Part shown: positions 35,573 through 47,252 of the stretch, piece after piece
Layout of the letters: every line of letters begins with the position of its first letter
Position numbering within the stretch: the first letter of the stretch is position 1
Made by a program: the position numbers and the translations under genes
NCBI GenBank assembly: GCA_001953115.1
Contig: LSSL01002334.1
Span: forward strand, 1 to 48,374
Direction of reading: 5' to 3'
DNA from: Smittium mucronatum
Lineage: Eukaryota; Kickxellomycota; Harpellomycetes; Harpellales; Legeriomycetaceae
Length of the DNA stretch: 48,374 bases
The notes under the pieces: generated by a model
Database searches by the model: none
Seen by the model: only the letters and a program-made list of their open reading frames with translations
Told to the model about the DNA's origin: nothing

Positions 35573-38500
35573 TGTGTCTATAAGCAAAAAGAAAAGAAAT
35601 CGTGTAAAGGGACATTGGATCAAATCAGACCATTTTAATCCCATCTGAGAAACCCAATATGTTTAATTCTCTCATTTGCTGCACTCCACTAATTTCAAAT
35701 GTAATATTAGGGAAATCACCTGATTAAAATTTGTGTTTTATGCTAAATATTTACAAATTAGCTAATGAATAGAAATTGAGTAAAAAACAACTAATTATAT
35801 AAACTAGGCATTTTCGCCTTTTAACCCTTTTAGGAAAAATGTAAGATTAGTTAATTAAAAAAATATATAAAGGTGTGGCCATAAAAAGTATTACCATCTT
35901 TTATTGGGTATCATATTCAAACTCCCAAAAACCGATGAAAGTATAAAACATAAATAAAATAACCATTTTAAAAAAATTACAGTGTAATGTTTTAAATTCA
36001 GTATTTTTATATCCTTATCACCCTTTGAAAAAGATAACGGAAAAGAATATGTTAGAATTGATATGTTTTCCACATTCATATATTATTTATTAATTTCCGT
36101 CATAAAATACTCAGCTTATATATCCATATTTCAAGGCATACTCGTATCGACCCTAACATACAAGGCTTTCTGGCTTTCCCTATTTGTTGAGATCTAAAGA
36201 AGCATTATTTATAATGAAATCGGCATAACATTTAATCCTTAAACTTATCCGAAATATAAAATAAAGATGAATAAATGTTATATCAAGGTATGGTACAATT
36301 TGATCTGCCGATAGTGAAAACTATAAGCAGCTCTATTTGGTGCACCGCTTCAGCCGTATCACCAGAAAAGTTAAAGAATAAATTTATAGTGATTATAGGG
36401 TACGTTATAATTTTGGAAAAAAAATCATTGAATTATTTTTCCAATTTGGCATTCGAAAACGAATACAAACCTTGTGCCGATTTTGGGAATCTTAGGATTT
36501 TGTTTATTCGATTTATGTTTATATCAATCTCAAAGAATTTTTATAATTGTTTTGTTATAAAATCTATTTTTAATTACTTATAGTTATTTTTATATCTAGG
36601 TAGCATATTTAAAGATACACAACTAAAGTTGATATGAAGGTTTAACCTTAATTCGATAAAGATCTTATAGTTTTATAATATATACTCAATTATATGGCAC
36701 AGAGTAGCGTTAGGATTCCAATTCATTAAATGTAAATGGTCAATTAATTCGTTCTTCTCTTTTTTAAAATGGCGAAGGGGGAGAGAAGGAGGGCTAATCA
36801 CGGGATTGTGAGAGCTATTTAAAATTTTAGCTCTTAAATTGTGGTTTTTTTAGATTTCTCAAGACACATAAGGCTCATCACTTATAGAATAATAAATAAA
36901 CCGATTAGTTGTCACCATGACGTTATCCACCCCACTAATTTCTTCCTACCCCTTCTGTTTCAAAAAATTAGGGAGACTTTCTATTCCAAAGAATAAAAAC
37001 TACCCAAATTGGGTTTACTGAGCTATTCATAGGATGTTCTTTTTTTTTTTTTTGACAGCCAGTCATCCGTATCTGATAAACCTGCAAATATCCCAGTGGT
37101 ATAGATTTCGGATTTAGTTTATTTGAGCTAATATTATTTTCCTTAATTTTTATGCCAGGTGATTTTAAGTATAAATGATTTTCAATTGCTTTATATTTTT
37201 TGCTATTTAAATTCCAGTTTATTGATTTTTTTTAGGACAGCATCCTTGTATGTGCTTAATCGCAAACCGATTAAAATAAATAAAAATCAGTCTGAAGAAT
37301 CCCTGCCAGTTCTTCAGGCTGTGATAAATATTTTTATTATTATTAAAAAACGAATATTTCTCGTCTTTGAGCTACTTATTATATTCTTTTCTTTTTAAGA
37401 AATGATAAAAATACCAATAAAACTGGTTAATACATATTCTTATTCCATAACGATGAGATCATTGTGATCTTTAGGGTTGCAATGCTATTTTTGGATTAGA
37501 TATGGCGTTTTTCTCAACAGTAAGATGAAAGATTCACTTGTACAGACTGGGCAATATATGGTCAAATGTATCTTTATTAAGACCATAATTTCCGGAACTT
37601 GTTTGGGTTATTTATATAGTTTTTCATTTGATTCCTTTTCAAATATCGCATTATAAAGTATTTCATATGATTCCGAATTATTATAAAAGTTTTCTTTTTG
37701 GATATAACACTTTTCTTGTGTGTTAACGTGATAGAACTACCCAAGCTACTCGATAATAATGGAATACTCATAAAATTAAGCACTTTTTCTTCTCAAAGAA
37801 ATAAGCGAACATTTTCTCGTAATTTTTTGTTAATTTTGTGTATATTGAGTCAAAAAATTATCTACCATAAGATAGGTTAGTGAATTTGTTTCATTAAACA
37901 AATAAATGGTGATAAAAGGCTTTTTTGACTCAGAGTTGTTATAACTTCCTAAATAATTCGTTTTTTTTATATTAATCGGCGTCGAAATAAATTTACATCC
38001 CTCTGAATTAATTGAACCCCCAAAATTATTATCAGGGTAATTGCGCCTCCATGAGTAAAGATATATAGTTCTTAAATTCCATGAATGAGCCAATTCTCAT
38101 TATAAAGAATCTTTCTTCGCTTTAAAATTTTTTTAGCTCTTTCTGGTGAGTCAATTAGTTATTTCATCTGATTTTTATATTTTCTATGATGATAGAAATC
38201 TTTTCATTGGAATTCAAAACTAGTTTGGTATTCTACGGCTAGTCTAAAATGAATAACATGGATGATTCTTTCTCGATGAATTATTACGAAATTTCAATGC
38301 TAAATTTTCTGAATTAATGGGGTTTATATCTCTTCTCAGCAAAGGCTTCAGACCTTATGGTAGGGGATTTTAAAAATATGTTTCAAAGAATTTATAGAAT
38401 AGCAATATTAATATCTATTGCTAAAGAATTATTTTCATAATATTTGACTCTAAATTGTATTCCAGCTTTCTTGGTTTGGAGAAGATAGTTTCGAATTGTA

Positions 38501-41500
38501 CACGTTTATCAGTCAGAACTTCTAGATCACTGAGATGTTGTAAAAATAAACAAACATACTTACATTGAGTTATTTTAATGTAATAAAATTGCTTGGATCA
38601 TTTTTTAAGTTTGTAGACTTAATGTAAGACCGAGAAAAAGCATTATTATCTTATATAATTTTTAGAGTAAAATAAAAAACGTGGTATTCTTTTTATTAGT
38701 TTTAGTTTGATATTTGGAAGAAAATTTTTCTATTTCAGCGAATTCATATAATCAATTATTTTCAGAAAAAAGCATTGAATAAATAGTCGAGCTAAGATAT
38801 CCAGTATTTATATCCAATCTTTTAGAATTTAAGCAGAGCCTAGCTCAACCCTCTTCAATAATATGAAGAAATATGAATGTAACATCTTAGATTATTGAAA
38901 TTTAGTTATTCCACCGTCGTCTTTTACAAATAGGCAAAAATTCTCCTTAAATACCATACTGAATTCTTGAAGTATATTTTTTCGATTTATTTGTTTTTTT
39001 TATGGTAGCTACCACTTTTTAAAAAGAAGTCAAGTCTGGTTCGTGTTCAAATAGAAAAATTACTTTATAATATAATATTTAATCTATGATGATATTAGAC
39101 CAAACAGTTTCAGCCTGGAATTGTAAAAAGACTTTTTAGATCCCAAGAATGATAAATTTAATCTGTTTTTATATCATTTTCCTGTATATCTATATCATCA
39201 TTAATGATGGTGCAGTTCATTTTGTATACTTTATATTGTTACATGCTGATCTGAACATATTAACTCACCTTCTTACGGAAGATCCTGTATTGTAATTTAA
39301 ATGGAAATTTCTCAGAAAAGGCAAAAAAAATTTTTGCTAACATCTTGATTTTAAAGGTATCCGCTTACAATAAATGATTTAGATTAATTTAATATAATTT
39401 CAGCTGATCGAATTTTCCGTTTCTACATCCTTAAACCATTCCTCCATTGCAGAAAAGCTTTTAAAAATTCAGTTATCTTTTCCAGTCCCTCTCTGGAAAT
39501 CAAGTTGTAAATTTTTTTATTGATAAATGAATTCTTTATTGGAGCCGGAGAAACTGAGCAGTTTTTCGGGAGGATGAAATCCGTTTAAATGCTATCAAAT
39601 CCTCCCACAGTGCTCATTGCTACAATTTCAAGCAAAAAGTTATCATTTTTTTTCTACTGGGCGATAAATTTATTTATTTTTTAACAGTTTATTTTAAAAT
39701 CTCTACTGGGTATAAATTTCACGATCATTAATCTAATTAATATCTTAAATCAGGCACCAGAATTAAACATAAAATTTAATCAGTAGTTTAGTCCAAAGCA
39801 TCATGAATACAGCAAAAGATTAAATCAATATATTTTGTTGATATCGAATTTGTAAAGAAAAAGAACAAGAGGAGGGTTTTGTTTAAAAGTACTTTTGTTT
39901 TAGTAAATTACAATCTTTATCACGTTTTCCACTTGGCTATTAAAAAGAATGGCTTCTTGTATTGAAGTAAGACAATCGATTAACTTCCGATAAACCAGAG
40001 AATCCTTTTAAAGTTCTTTTTTAAAATAAAAGATATTACGGTTCTTCTAGATTTAGTCCCTTAATAATTTTTTTCAATCTTCTCAGAGACTTTGATTATC
40101 ATTGAGTATAAGTCCTCTAAATCATATATTATCAATTTCCCCCTTGTATCTTTAAGAACTTGTAAGTTATTTATGATCCTTTAAACACATTGAATACCTT
40201 TGAGGGAAAAAAATACGACAAATGCATTATGTAATTTTATTTAAAGTATTCCACCATAAAGATTTTTAGAATACCTTCTTTTTTGAGTTATTATTTTATT
40301 AATTTACTAAAATTTGAATATGTTAATCAGTAAATGATCATAAAATTTAAAAAATTTCCGCTTTAAACACAAAATGAAGTTACGGAATTAAATGGTAATA
40401 TCGTAATGCTGTCCATCTATTATAATTATGTTCAAATAAGAGTGTAAAAAGGTCCAAAAAGATAGAGTTTAAAAAATAACTATTATTATAATTTAGCCGG
40501 GATAAAACGTTAAAATATTTGATTTTTTATTTCCTTTTTCTTATCTAGAGAAAAAAATTGTTTTTCATGATAAAATCTCTGATATAGCAGCTTGACTATT
40601 CGATACCTTTGGGTTGGAGTATAATTTCCTCATAAAGATATCTATTCAGTTTATTAATGAAGTATTAGAATGTGTGATGAGCAGGAAATGTTACAATATG
40701 AGATTTTATAGAGCATATTTTTGAAGTGTATAAAAGTTTTTTATTTATTCAGAATCATTTACAAAAACCTCGGTACTATTAATTCGGATTTTACAGAGTT
40801 ATTTCCAATAAAATGGATATAATATTATAGCAATAATTCCCTAAAAATGGGGATTTTTTTCGCGATAATATAGTAAACACATTGCCTTTTTTGAGGAGTT
40901 AAAAATTATTATTTGTATATATTAGTATTTTTTTATTTTATTTTTAGTTTTCGTGATTTTATAAAGAGATAAGTAATTGAGAAAATTAAATCATGAATCA
41001 TAATGAAGGGCCGGTAAGTCCTTTATAATATAATACGTAAATCATATTAAAAAATTATATGAATTAAGTTTAAGAAATTTAATATTAAAAAAATATCTCT
41101 CCAAACTGGATGCTTTGCTATTTTTTTTAAAAAAAATATTTAAACTTTTTTCAATTTTATCCTTTCGAGTTTAAGTTTTTCTGATTATACGTATAAATAT
41201 TTGTTTTTTTTATTAATAAATCATCAAAATTACAAATTTATCTAATCAAAACCAGGTTTTGTACGTAATTATAATAAGCCGTGAAGGTTAGCCTATGAGT
41301 TTTTTCGGTAATTAAAAAATCAAGATGCATTTTCATCTTTTAAAAATATCTAATTGTGTAGCACAATTTCAATTATTATCTATCAAAAATATTTTTATCG
41401 AGTTTAGTTAACAAACCCCAACAAAAAATAATCTTTTGAAATTTTTTAAAGAGTTCTTTTTTAAAATCAGGTTAATTAAATTTTATATTTATTTTATTTT

Positions 41501-41920
41501 TGAACATGTGCTTATAAAAGTACTCTCAAAAATATCTTGGCATATCTCACATCAACTGTAGTGATTTATGTATATCTTGATCTGTTATCTCTATTAGCCA
41601 ATTAAATTAATCTCGATAACCTAACGAACCCCTAAAATCGAGCGATCTATACTTATACAGATATCTTTATATAATATAATTTTTGGTTCAGTTTATATCA
41701 GAGTGAATTCGCACAATTGCATTGAATAGGCATGCTTTGTACTTTATTGGTCCACAAAATCCGGAAAACACCTATAAATTACTAAATGAAAGGGTTTAAA
41801 TTTAAAATTATTAGTTTGAATCTATCTGGTAAAATCTAGCTGTAAAATGGATCCTTTAAGTATACTTGATAAAGTCAGAACAAGCTTATTAAAACGTTTG
41901 TTGGAATGGAAAAGAAATAT
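35573..41920. other. 6.3-kb AT-rich region without a confirmed gene
   Basis: No complete gene can be supported. Two places look exon-like: a stretch near 36275-36400 with better than average amino-acid composition, and a pair of segments at 40993-41013 and 41256-41286 bounded by good splice signals. Neither extends to a recognisable protein. The remainder holds homopolymer runs and short chance frames. Confidence 0.4.
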
Positions 41921-42090
41921 TTAATCTTCCAGAGCCGATGGTACACAAAATGGCTTTCACTTTTTGCTAAATGATATATATAATAGATTACTAATTGTAA
42001 TCTATTGTACTGATCACGAATTTGGACTAATTGGAGTTGTAAATGTACACAAACCTTTGTGAGTCAAAAGCTTGGCCCGGAAAGGGCTAA
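41921..42090. mobile_element. TTAA-type miniature inverted-repeat element, second full copy
   Basis: This 170-bp copy begins TTAATCTTCCAGAGCCGATG and ends TTGGCCCGGAAAGGGCTAA. It aligns with the copy at 2720-2892 at both ends and shares the internal motif AAAATGGCTTTCACTTTT. The left target duplication is TTAA at 41921-41924. The right one reads CTAA at 42087-42090, one base changed. It is non-coding and oriented as the first copy. Confidence 0.8.
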
Positions 42091-43037
42091 AGTATTTAGT
42101 GCTAATACTTCACTATTAAAGGTTATATACAGGTAGCTCGTGAGTTGTGTAAAATTATTTTGTTAAATCAACTGAACTATAATTTACTTGGAGGTGGATT
42201 CAACACTCTAGTCTTTAGTGTGTTGATTTTTATAGTTTTGCTCTTTTCTATATCTGAATTTTTTTTCTTTGCGCTTTTTTAATAACTTTTTTTGCCAATA
42301 AAATTCCCTAAAATTAACGAATTTAAGTAGTGTACAGATATCTTTGAACCTGAAAATGTAAGTACTCAAGCCCTCAATTACCTGAAAACCATTGGCAGAA
42401 ACTTGTTATTATAACAACTGGGGCTTTTTCAAAAAACTTAAACACCCTTATTCGCTAAATAAAAACCAAAAAATGTTAGGAAAAAGAGCTCTAACACTAT
42501 AAATACCATTTAGTCTGAATTGTGGAGATTATCAATATTTTTATTGGGTAAAAAATACCGGTTTTATTATTTATGAATCATGAAGAGACGAATAGACATT
42601 TTAATAATTGGTATGATCTTGTCGGGATTATTTCTGATAAAAGTTTGAGTGCCCACCTATTTATAGAACTAGCCAACGTTTAATTGGCGAAATCGGAAAT
42701 TTTGATGATTTTCAGTCACTGGTTTTTGTTTTGTATCGATACAGTCTCTCCTTTGCCAATTAGCTCAAAGAAATGACAGGGCTTATGGTGTAAATATGTG
42801 TCATTAATAATATAGTGTTTAAATTAGCCAAAGATCGGACATCAGAAAGCTGTGAAATAAAACACAAATAAAACCAGATACCTCTTTTCTTCGCTTTCAA
42901 ATCCATCAAGATATATCGAAGATCTGAATGTTATTTCGGGGGTAGTATTTTAAGACTTTAAATTTAAAATTACATTACCCTCTGCCCTTTTAATCGCCAT
43001 ACTATCCAATCCTGATTCCACTAAGATATAGAAAATT
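42091..43037. other. Upstream region of homoserine kinase
   Basis: No gene seen. An imperfect hairpin lies near 42174-42238: TCAACAC and GTGTTGA arms close to the centre, with ACTATAA and TTATAGT further out. It could be structural or the remnant of a foldback element. The promoter of the kinase lies at the right end; no specific Gcn4-type site was confirmed. Confidence 0.35.
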
Positions 43038-44255
43038 ATGAGGTCTTTTAAGATAATCGTTCCAGGAACTTCAGCCAATATGGGGCCAGGCTTCGATACT
43101 TTAGGCGTCTCCCTGTCGAAATATTTGAGATTATTCGTTCAGATGGAAGACCCTGAAGATTCCTGCAATAAATATTCTTTAGCTGTTGAGAGCAACTCTC
43201 AGGTCTCTCTTGAGGTATCCGAAAAATTTAGAGAGGCGGATGTTAATCTGAACAGCGCTGAGACCCATTTAGATCAATCCAATTCTTCAGGCAAGTCAGA
43301 TCCTGCAATCCGCAACGAAATTTCTAAGGAGAATTTGGAATTCAACGTTAGTTTGCAATATTTGGGGATTGATTGTGGTGATCTTTCTTGTATGCCTTCC
43401 AAAAATTTGATAACACAAGTTGCTCTTTACGTCATGCAATCTTTCTCATATCATCGATTCCCAGTACCCACAAAAGTAGTAGTTGAAAACGAAATTCCTT
43501 TAAGCCGTGGTCTTGGTTCAAGTGCCGCTGCCATCATTTCGGGTGTTATGCTCGCTAACGAGGCACTGATGCTCAATCTTACTGATGAGGAAATCAAATC
43601 CTTCTGTCTTGTATTTGAATGTCACCCAGATAATACCACACCTGCCATAGTTGGAGGAATAACCGCAAGTTTCGTATCAGAATCCTCTGTCACAACTCTT
43701 GATAAGAGCAAAATGAACAGCTCAATAGAAGATCTTAAAATTAGCTCCGATCTAAAGATCGAGGATAGAGTGCTTAAGTCTGTGAGTCATATTAAAGTTC
43801 CATTCAACAAGTCCTTAAAGGCTGTTGTTGCTATACCCAGATTCGAACTATCTACTCAAAAATCCAGATCAGTTTTGCCCAAGAATTACGAGATATCTGA
43901 TGTCGTGTACAACTTTCAGCGCCTTGCAGTTCTTATCACATCTCTAGGACAAGATCCTCTCAACCACAAGGTTGTCTACGAGTCGATGAAAGACAGGATT
44001 CATCAACCCTACCGTAAACAACTCGTTCCTGGTCTTTCCCAAGTTTTGGATGAAATCACTTTCTCCAATACCCCCGGTCTTGCTGGAATTTGCTTGAGTG
44101 GTGCTGGCCCCACCACAATTGCGTTTTGTACTGAAAATTCCGAAGATATCGCTGCGAAAATGAAGCATATTTTTGACACTGCTAGCGAAGGTCAGTTTGA
44201 AACCGAGGTTGTGGTTTTAGATATAGTCGAATGTGGATCTGTAGTCGAATACTAA
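43038..44255 (+). CDS. THR1: Homoserine kinase (threonine biosynthesis), intronless
   Basis: A GHMP-family kinase that phosphorylates L-homoserine with ATP, the penultimate step to threonine, in the cytosol. The 405 residues start with FKIIVPGTSANMGPGFDTLG (4-23), the N-terminal GHMP signature. The ATP-binding motif PLSRGLGSSAAA is at 154-165, HPDN at 196-199, and the C-terminal LSGAGPT at 353-359. RVLPK/VHQPYRK-like stretches (SVLPKNY, IHQPYRKQLVPGL) match fungal THR1. The protein is about 50 residues longer than the yeast enzyme (357), mostly from a polar, Ser/Asn/Glu-rich insertion at about 45-105 between the first strands. No intron is needed, unlike the genes at 23-35 kb. Base composition is clearly richer in GC than the flanks. 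The first ATG is used. Confidence 0.97.
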   Translation: MRSFKIIVPGTSANMGPGFDTLGVSLSKYLRLFVQMEDPEDSCNKYSLAVESNSQVSLEVSEKFREADVNLNSAETHLDQSNSSGKSDPAIRNEISKENLEFNVSLQYLGIDCGDLSCMPSKNLITQVALYVMQSFSYHRFPVPTKVVVENEIPLSRGLGSSAAAIISGVMLANEALMLNLTDEEIKSFCLVFECHPDNTTPAIVGGITASFVSESSVTTLDKSKMNSSIEDLKISSDLKIEDRVLKSVSHIKVPFNKSLKAVVAIPRFELSTQKSRSVLPKNYEISDVVYNFQRLAVLITSLGQDPLNHKVVYESMKDRIHQPYRKQLVPGLSQVLDEITFSNTPGLAGICLSGAGPTTIAFCTENSEDIAAKMKHIFDTASEGQFETEVVVLDIVECGSVVEY

Positions 44256-45648
44256 TATATCTCAGATATCTATGGCTTATTATAATCTGGGTTTTATTAT
44301 CACCTTAATATTAAATCTTGTTCATAAATTATTATTTTCATTATTAGATTTCACCCTCCTAGAATTTATATTATCCGGTAATTTAAAATGTTAGTAATGA
44401 GTGTCGCTGGTATTCTTGTATTATTTTGCCTTTATGACTTGTATATCTGCTAGTTAATTAAAATTTATTAATTTCTTTGTGAATCAACTCTTATTTTTAT
44501 TTTTTTGCATTATCAAGCCATCAATATGGCTGTCGAGTAATTGAGATTATGCACATTATTTTGCTGACTTAAACTGTTGAAATCTCAGGGGGAAACTATT
44601 TATACAACACCATCATGCCTGATTATTTATTAATTGAATCTAAAATATTTTATTTCAATTATTTTGAGCTTCAAAACCCTTAGTTTATTCGAGATTATAG
44701 TATCATATATTCCAGCAGTTTTATTTAAATCTACAGCTAAAAGATTAAAAATAAACAACTCCTTATAATAAATAAAACTTTAAGAAAAAAGACTGTATTT
44801 TAGCTAATCTTCGTTCAATCTATTTATAGGGTCCTATGACATTGAAAAGGGTTAAAAATGGCACCATTCATTCATTCAGACCTTTATCAAGAAAATGTGT
44901 ATAATTCTAATGACACTCAACAGAATCATAGGGGTTTTCTGAGTTGATTTTATTTCCAGATAAAACCAATAATTGAATTAATATTTTGAGTAATATTTTC
45001 GATTTATATCGGTCAAAAAAAAAAAATCGCACAAAAAATAAAGTGTATTATTTCATTTAAATACATATTTAGGCGGCGCTTGAATTGATCTAATTGATCT
45101 TTTATTAAAAAATTCGCAATTTTTCTCTTTTTAATGCAATTTTAAGTAACTGATAAATAATCACTGGATGTTTAAGAGGGATAACTAGTCACTTATTTTT
45201 GTATTCGGAAAATATAATAGTAAAAAAAAATATACTTGTTCAAAACATTGACAACAAATGGTTTTGAAATATTCATCTCTAACCTAAAGTTAAATATTAT
45301 CTTCCACGTTATTTTTGAAAAGAATGGATCAGTGTTCAGAGATGGAATATATCACTGATTCTATATGATGTTTTTTTATTTTGAATCAGCTTTATTTATT
45401 CCTTAATAGCGTTTTTTCTCTCTTTTAGTTTATCTGTTTAAAGTAAAGGTTTTAATTTTAAATTATATATTTTGGCCAATGGGAAAATATATAATCGAAT
45501 GAAAACCGGAAAATAATAGACCATACGGTAATCAAAAGCTAATAATTCGCATTTCAAAGACCGTCTGTAATAGTAAATCAAAGGGAAATGGAATCCTAAA
45601 CACATTTAGAATTGATAGGTTTTTTATTGGAAGCTGTAAGACATATCA
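44256..45648. other. AT-rich intergenic downstream of homoserine kinase
   Basis: No gene, RNA or clear repeat seen. A short match to the TTAA-element terminus (GAAAAGGGTTAA near 44843-44854) may be chance. Confidence 0.4.
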
Positions 45649-45764
45649 ATATAAAATCCATCGCGGTAACTGTATACGGGCTGATACTATTGACTGTAAA
45701 CAGTATATTTTAGAGCTCCATAAAGTTGATATAAACTCTTTAATGATAAAGATGGATTTTATAT
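45649..45764. repeat. 116-bp foldback with 14-bp perfect inverted ends
   Basis: ATATAAAATCCATC at 45649-45662 is exactly inverted as GATGGATTTTATAT at 45751-45764. The interior includes the small palindrome ACTGTAAACAGT (about 45693-45704). No target duplication is obvious and nothing is encoded. It could be a miniature element or a structured transcript. Confidence 0.6.
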
Positions 45765-45927
45765 GGAAATAAATAAAACATATTTCACAGTCAACTATTA
45801 TATGTGAAAAAAACGAAATCTCACCAGATACTAGATATTTTTTAGAATGAACTTTTAAAAAGCTTTTGAAAGTTAATGCTTCAGAATTACCATATTTAGT
45901 TAACTTTCATTCGAAATAGACAAATTA

Positions 45928-45941
45928 GTGACCGCGGTCAC
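45928..45941. repeat. GC-rich perfect palindrome GTGACCGCGGTCAC
   Basis: A 14-bp exact palindrome, ten of whose bases are G or C, in a region that is otherwise strongly AT-rich. ATTAGT and ACTAAT also flank it as outer inverted arms (about 45925 and 45947). It may be a protein-binding site for a symmetric dimer, or the scar of an element. No gene is close. Confidence 0.55.
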
Positions 45942-46853
45942 GCCTACTAATGAAACAAAAATAAAATCTAATGTTGTCAATCTACATTTATACTCCATCC
46001 TCAAATAAATATATTGAAATTACTCTATGATCGTTTCTGGAATTGCTGATATTAAAATGGGATACATTTGAGAATCTATTTCTATCATCTGCATTGATGG
46101 GTGGGGGGTGGGTGTGATTCATTTGAATAATAAACATGGGAAATTATTTGGTCAACAGGAAACTTTAAATGTTACTGTTTTTATTTCCACTTTTAGTGTA
46201 TTAATTATTAAACGAAGATTTGTTATTTTTAACCAAAAGTGTGCTGATATCCGAAATTTAAAAAATAATTGCATTTAAAGTTTGATGAATTTGATGTTAA
46301 TAAGTACCAACTATGGGGTAGAAGATCAAAATAAATTCCAGCGTTCATAAATATACAAAGGAAATAAAAATTTAGGCTTTCAAATTTGTAACGGAATAAT
46401 TTCCATATATATATATGTATATATTGCCCCATTCTAAAATAGTGTATTTTATTTTGCAAAAAAAGTCATCATTTTAAAATTTCTATTTAGGAAATAAGCA
46501 TTAAACTCCACTAAAACCTTTAATTCTTTGATGAATTCATATTTCGAAAACTTAAAGCCTTTGAAAAAAAGCTAGAAAGTAAAAAGATTATAAAATGAAC
46601 CGAGATTTTTTTCAAACGGTAAATCAATTTGCATACACAAACATCCCTTCGGAATTCTTGTGTTTAGGAAAATCTTTTTTTCATGTAGAATTTATATAAA
46701 ATATTTAAATACTAGATTAAAATATTAGAAATATATCATTAAACTGGGGGGGGGGTGTAATTAATTCGATTTATCTATTTCATCTCAAAGCCAAATCTTG
46801 TAGCTGAGGTTCCGTTTCAGCTAAGCAACTTTTTATACAAAACAAAACAAGAA
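45942..46853. other. Intergenic, no gene seen
   Basis: Includes a G-rich patch near 46100-46114 and a run of ten G at 46746-46755, about 100 bp 3' of the tRNA gene in its own orientation. Nothing else is supported. Confidence 0.4.
46839..46847 (-). terminator. RNA polymerase III terminator of tRNA-Asn
   Basis: On the minus strand the sequence just after the tRNA reads TTGTTTTGTTTTG, giving two T4 tracts 7-15 nt past the mature 3' end. Runs of four or more T terminate Pol III. Confidence 0.7.
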
Positions 46854-46927
46854 CGCTCCCGCCTAGGCTTGAACTAGGAACCTCCTGATTAACAGTCAGA
46901 CGCGCTAGCCAATTGCGCCACGGAAGC
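46854..46927 (-). tRNA. tRNA-Asn (anticodon GTT), no intron
   Basis: Read on the minus strand, this 74-nt gene folds as a full cloverleaf. The acceptor stem is GCTTCCG/CGGGAGC with discriminator G. The D stem is GCGC/GCGC around AATTGGCTA. The anticodon stem is TCTGA/TCAGG, with loop CTGTTAA placing GTT at 34-36. A five-base variable loop follows, then T stem CCTAG/CTAGG around TTCAAGC. No CCA is encoded and no intron is present. Two runs of four T on the minus strand (at 46847-46844 and 46842-46839) follow the gene and fit RNA polymerase III termination. Confidence 0.98.
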
Positions 46928-47252
46928 GATGTGCGACTCTCATAATACGTGTAAATACTTTTTAAAACTTTCAAGGCTGGGTATACAAAAATGGCTTCGA
47001 AGTAAAGTCCGCAAAAGTCAATATTGCCAATAAATCAAACCCTCACGGTACTAAAAGCAAATATAATTGCATATTTAAAACAATTTATAATGGTGTGTTT
47101 CAAATAAAAAAAGTTATGACCAGTTAAAAGCCGAAGCTGAAATAGAATTATAAATCAATAAATACATTTATTAATTAAATGCTGACAATCGCATTGGTAA
47201 ATTTCAATTGTTAAAATGGAAAATTAACTTTGCTGGAAAAATAATTTTAGAC
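46928..47252. other. Upstream flank of tRNA-Asn, no gene seen
   Basis: AT-rich, with no open frame of note. It borders the tandem repeat. Confidence 0.4.

Noticed and set aside
35821..35840. TTAACCCTTTTAGG as a possible end of the TTAA element
   Set aside because: Similarity stops after about 12 bases and no partner end is found at the expected distance.
46780..46974. Minus-strand open frame of 64 codons over the tRNA
   Set aside because: Its central peptide (LPWRNWLARLTVNQEV...) is the translation of the tRNA-Asn gene itself, a common false protein.
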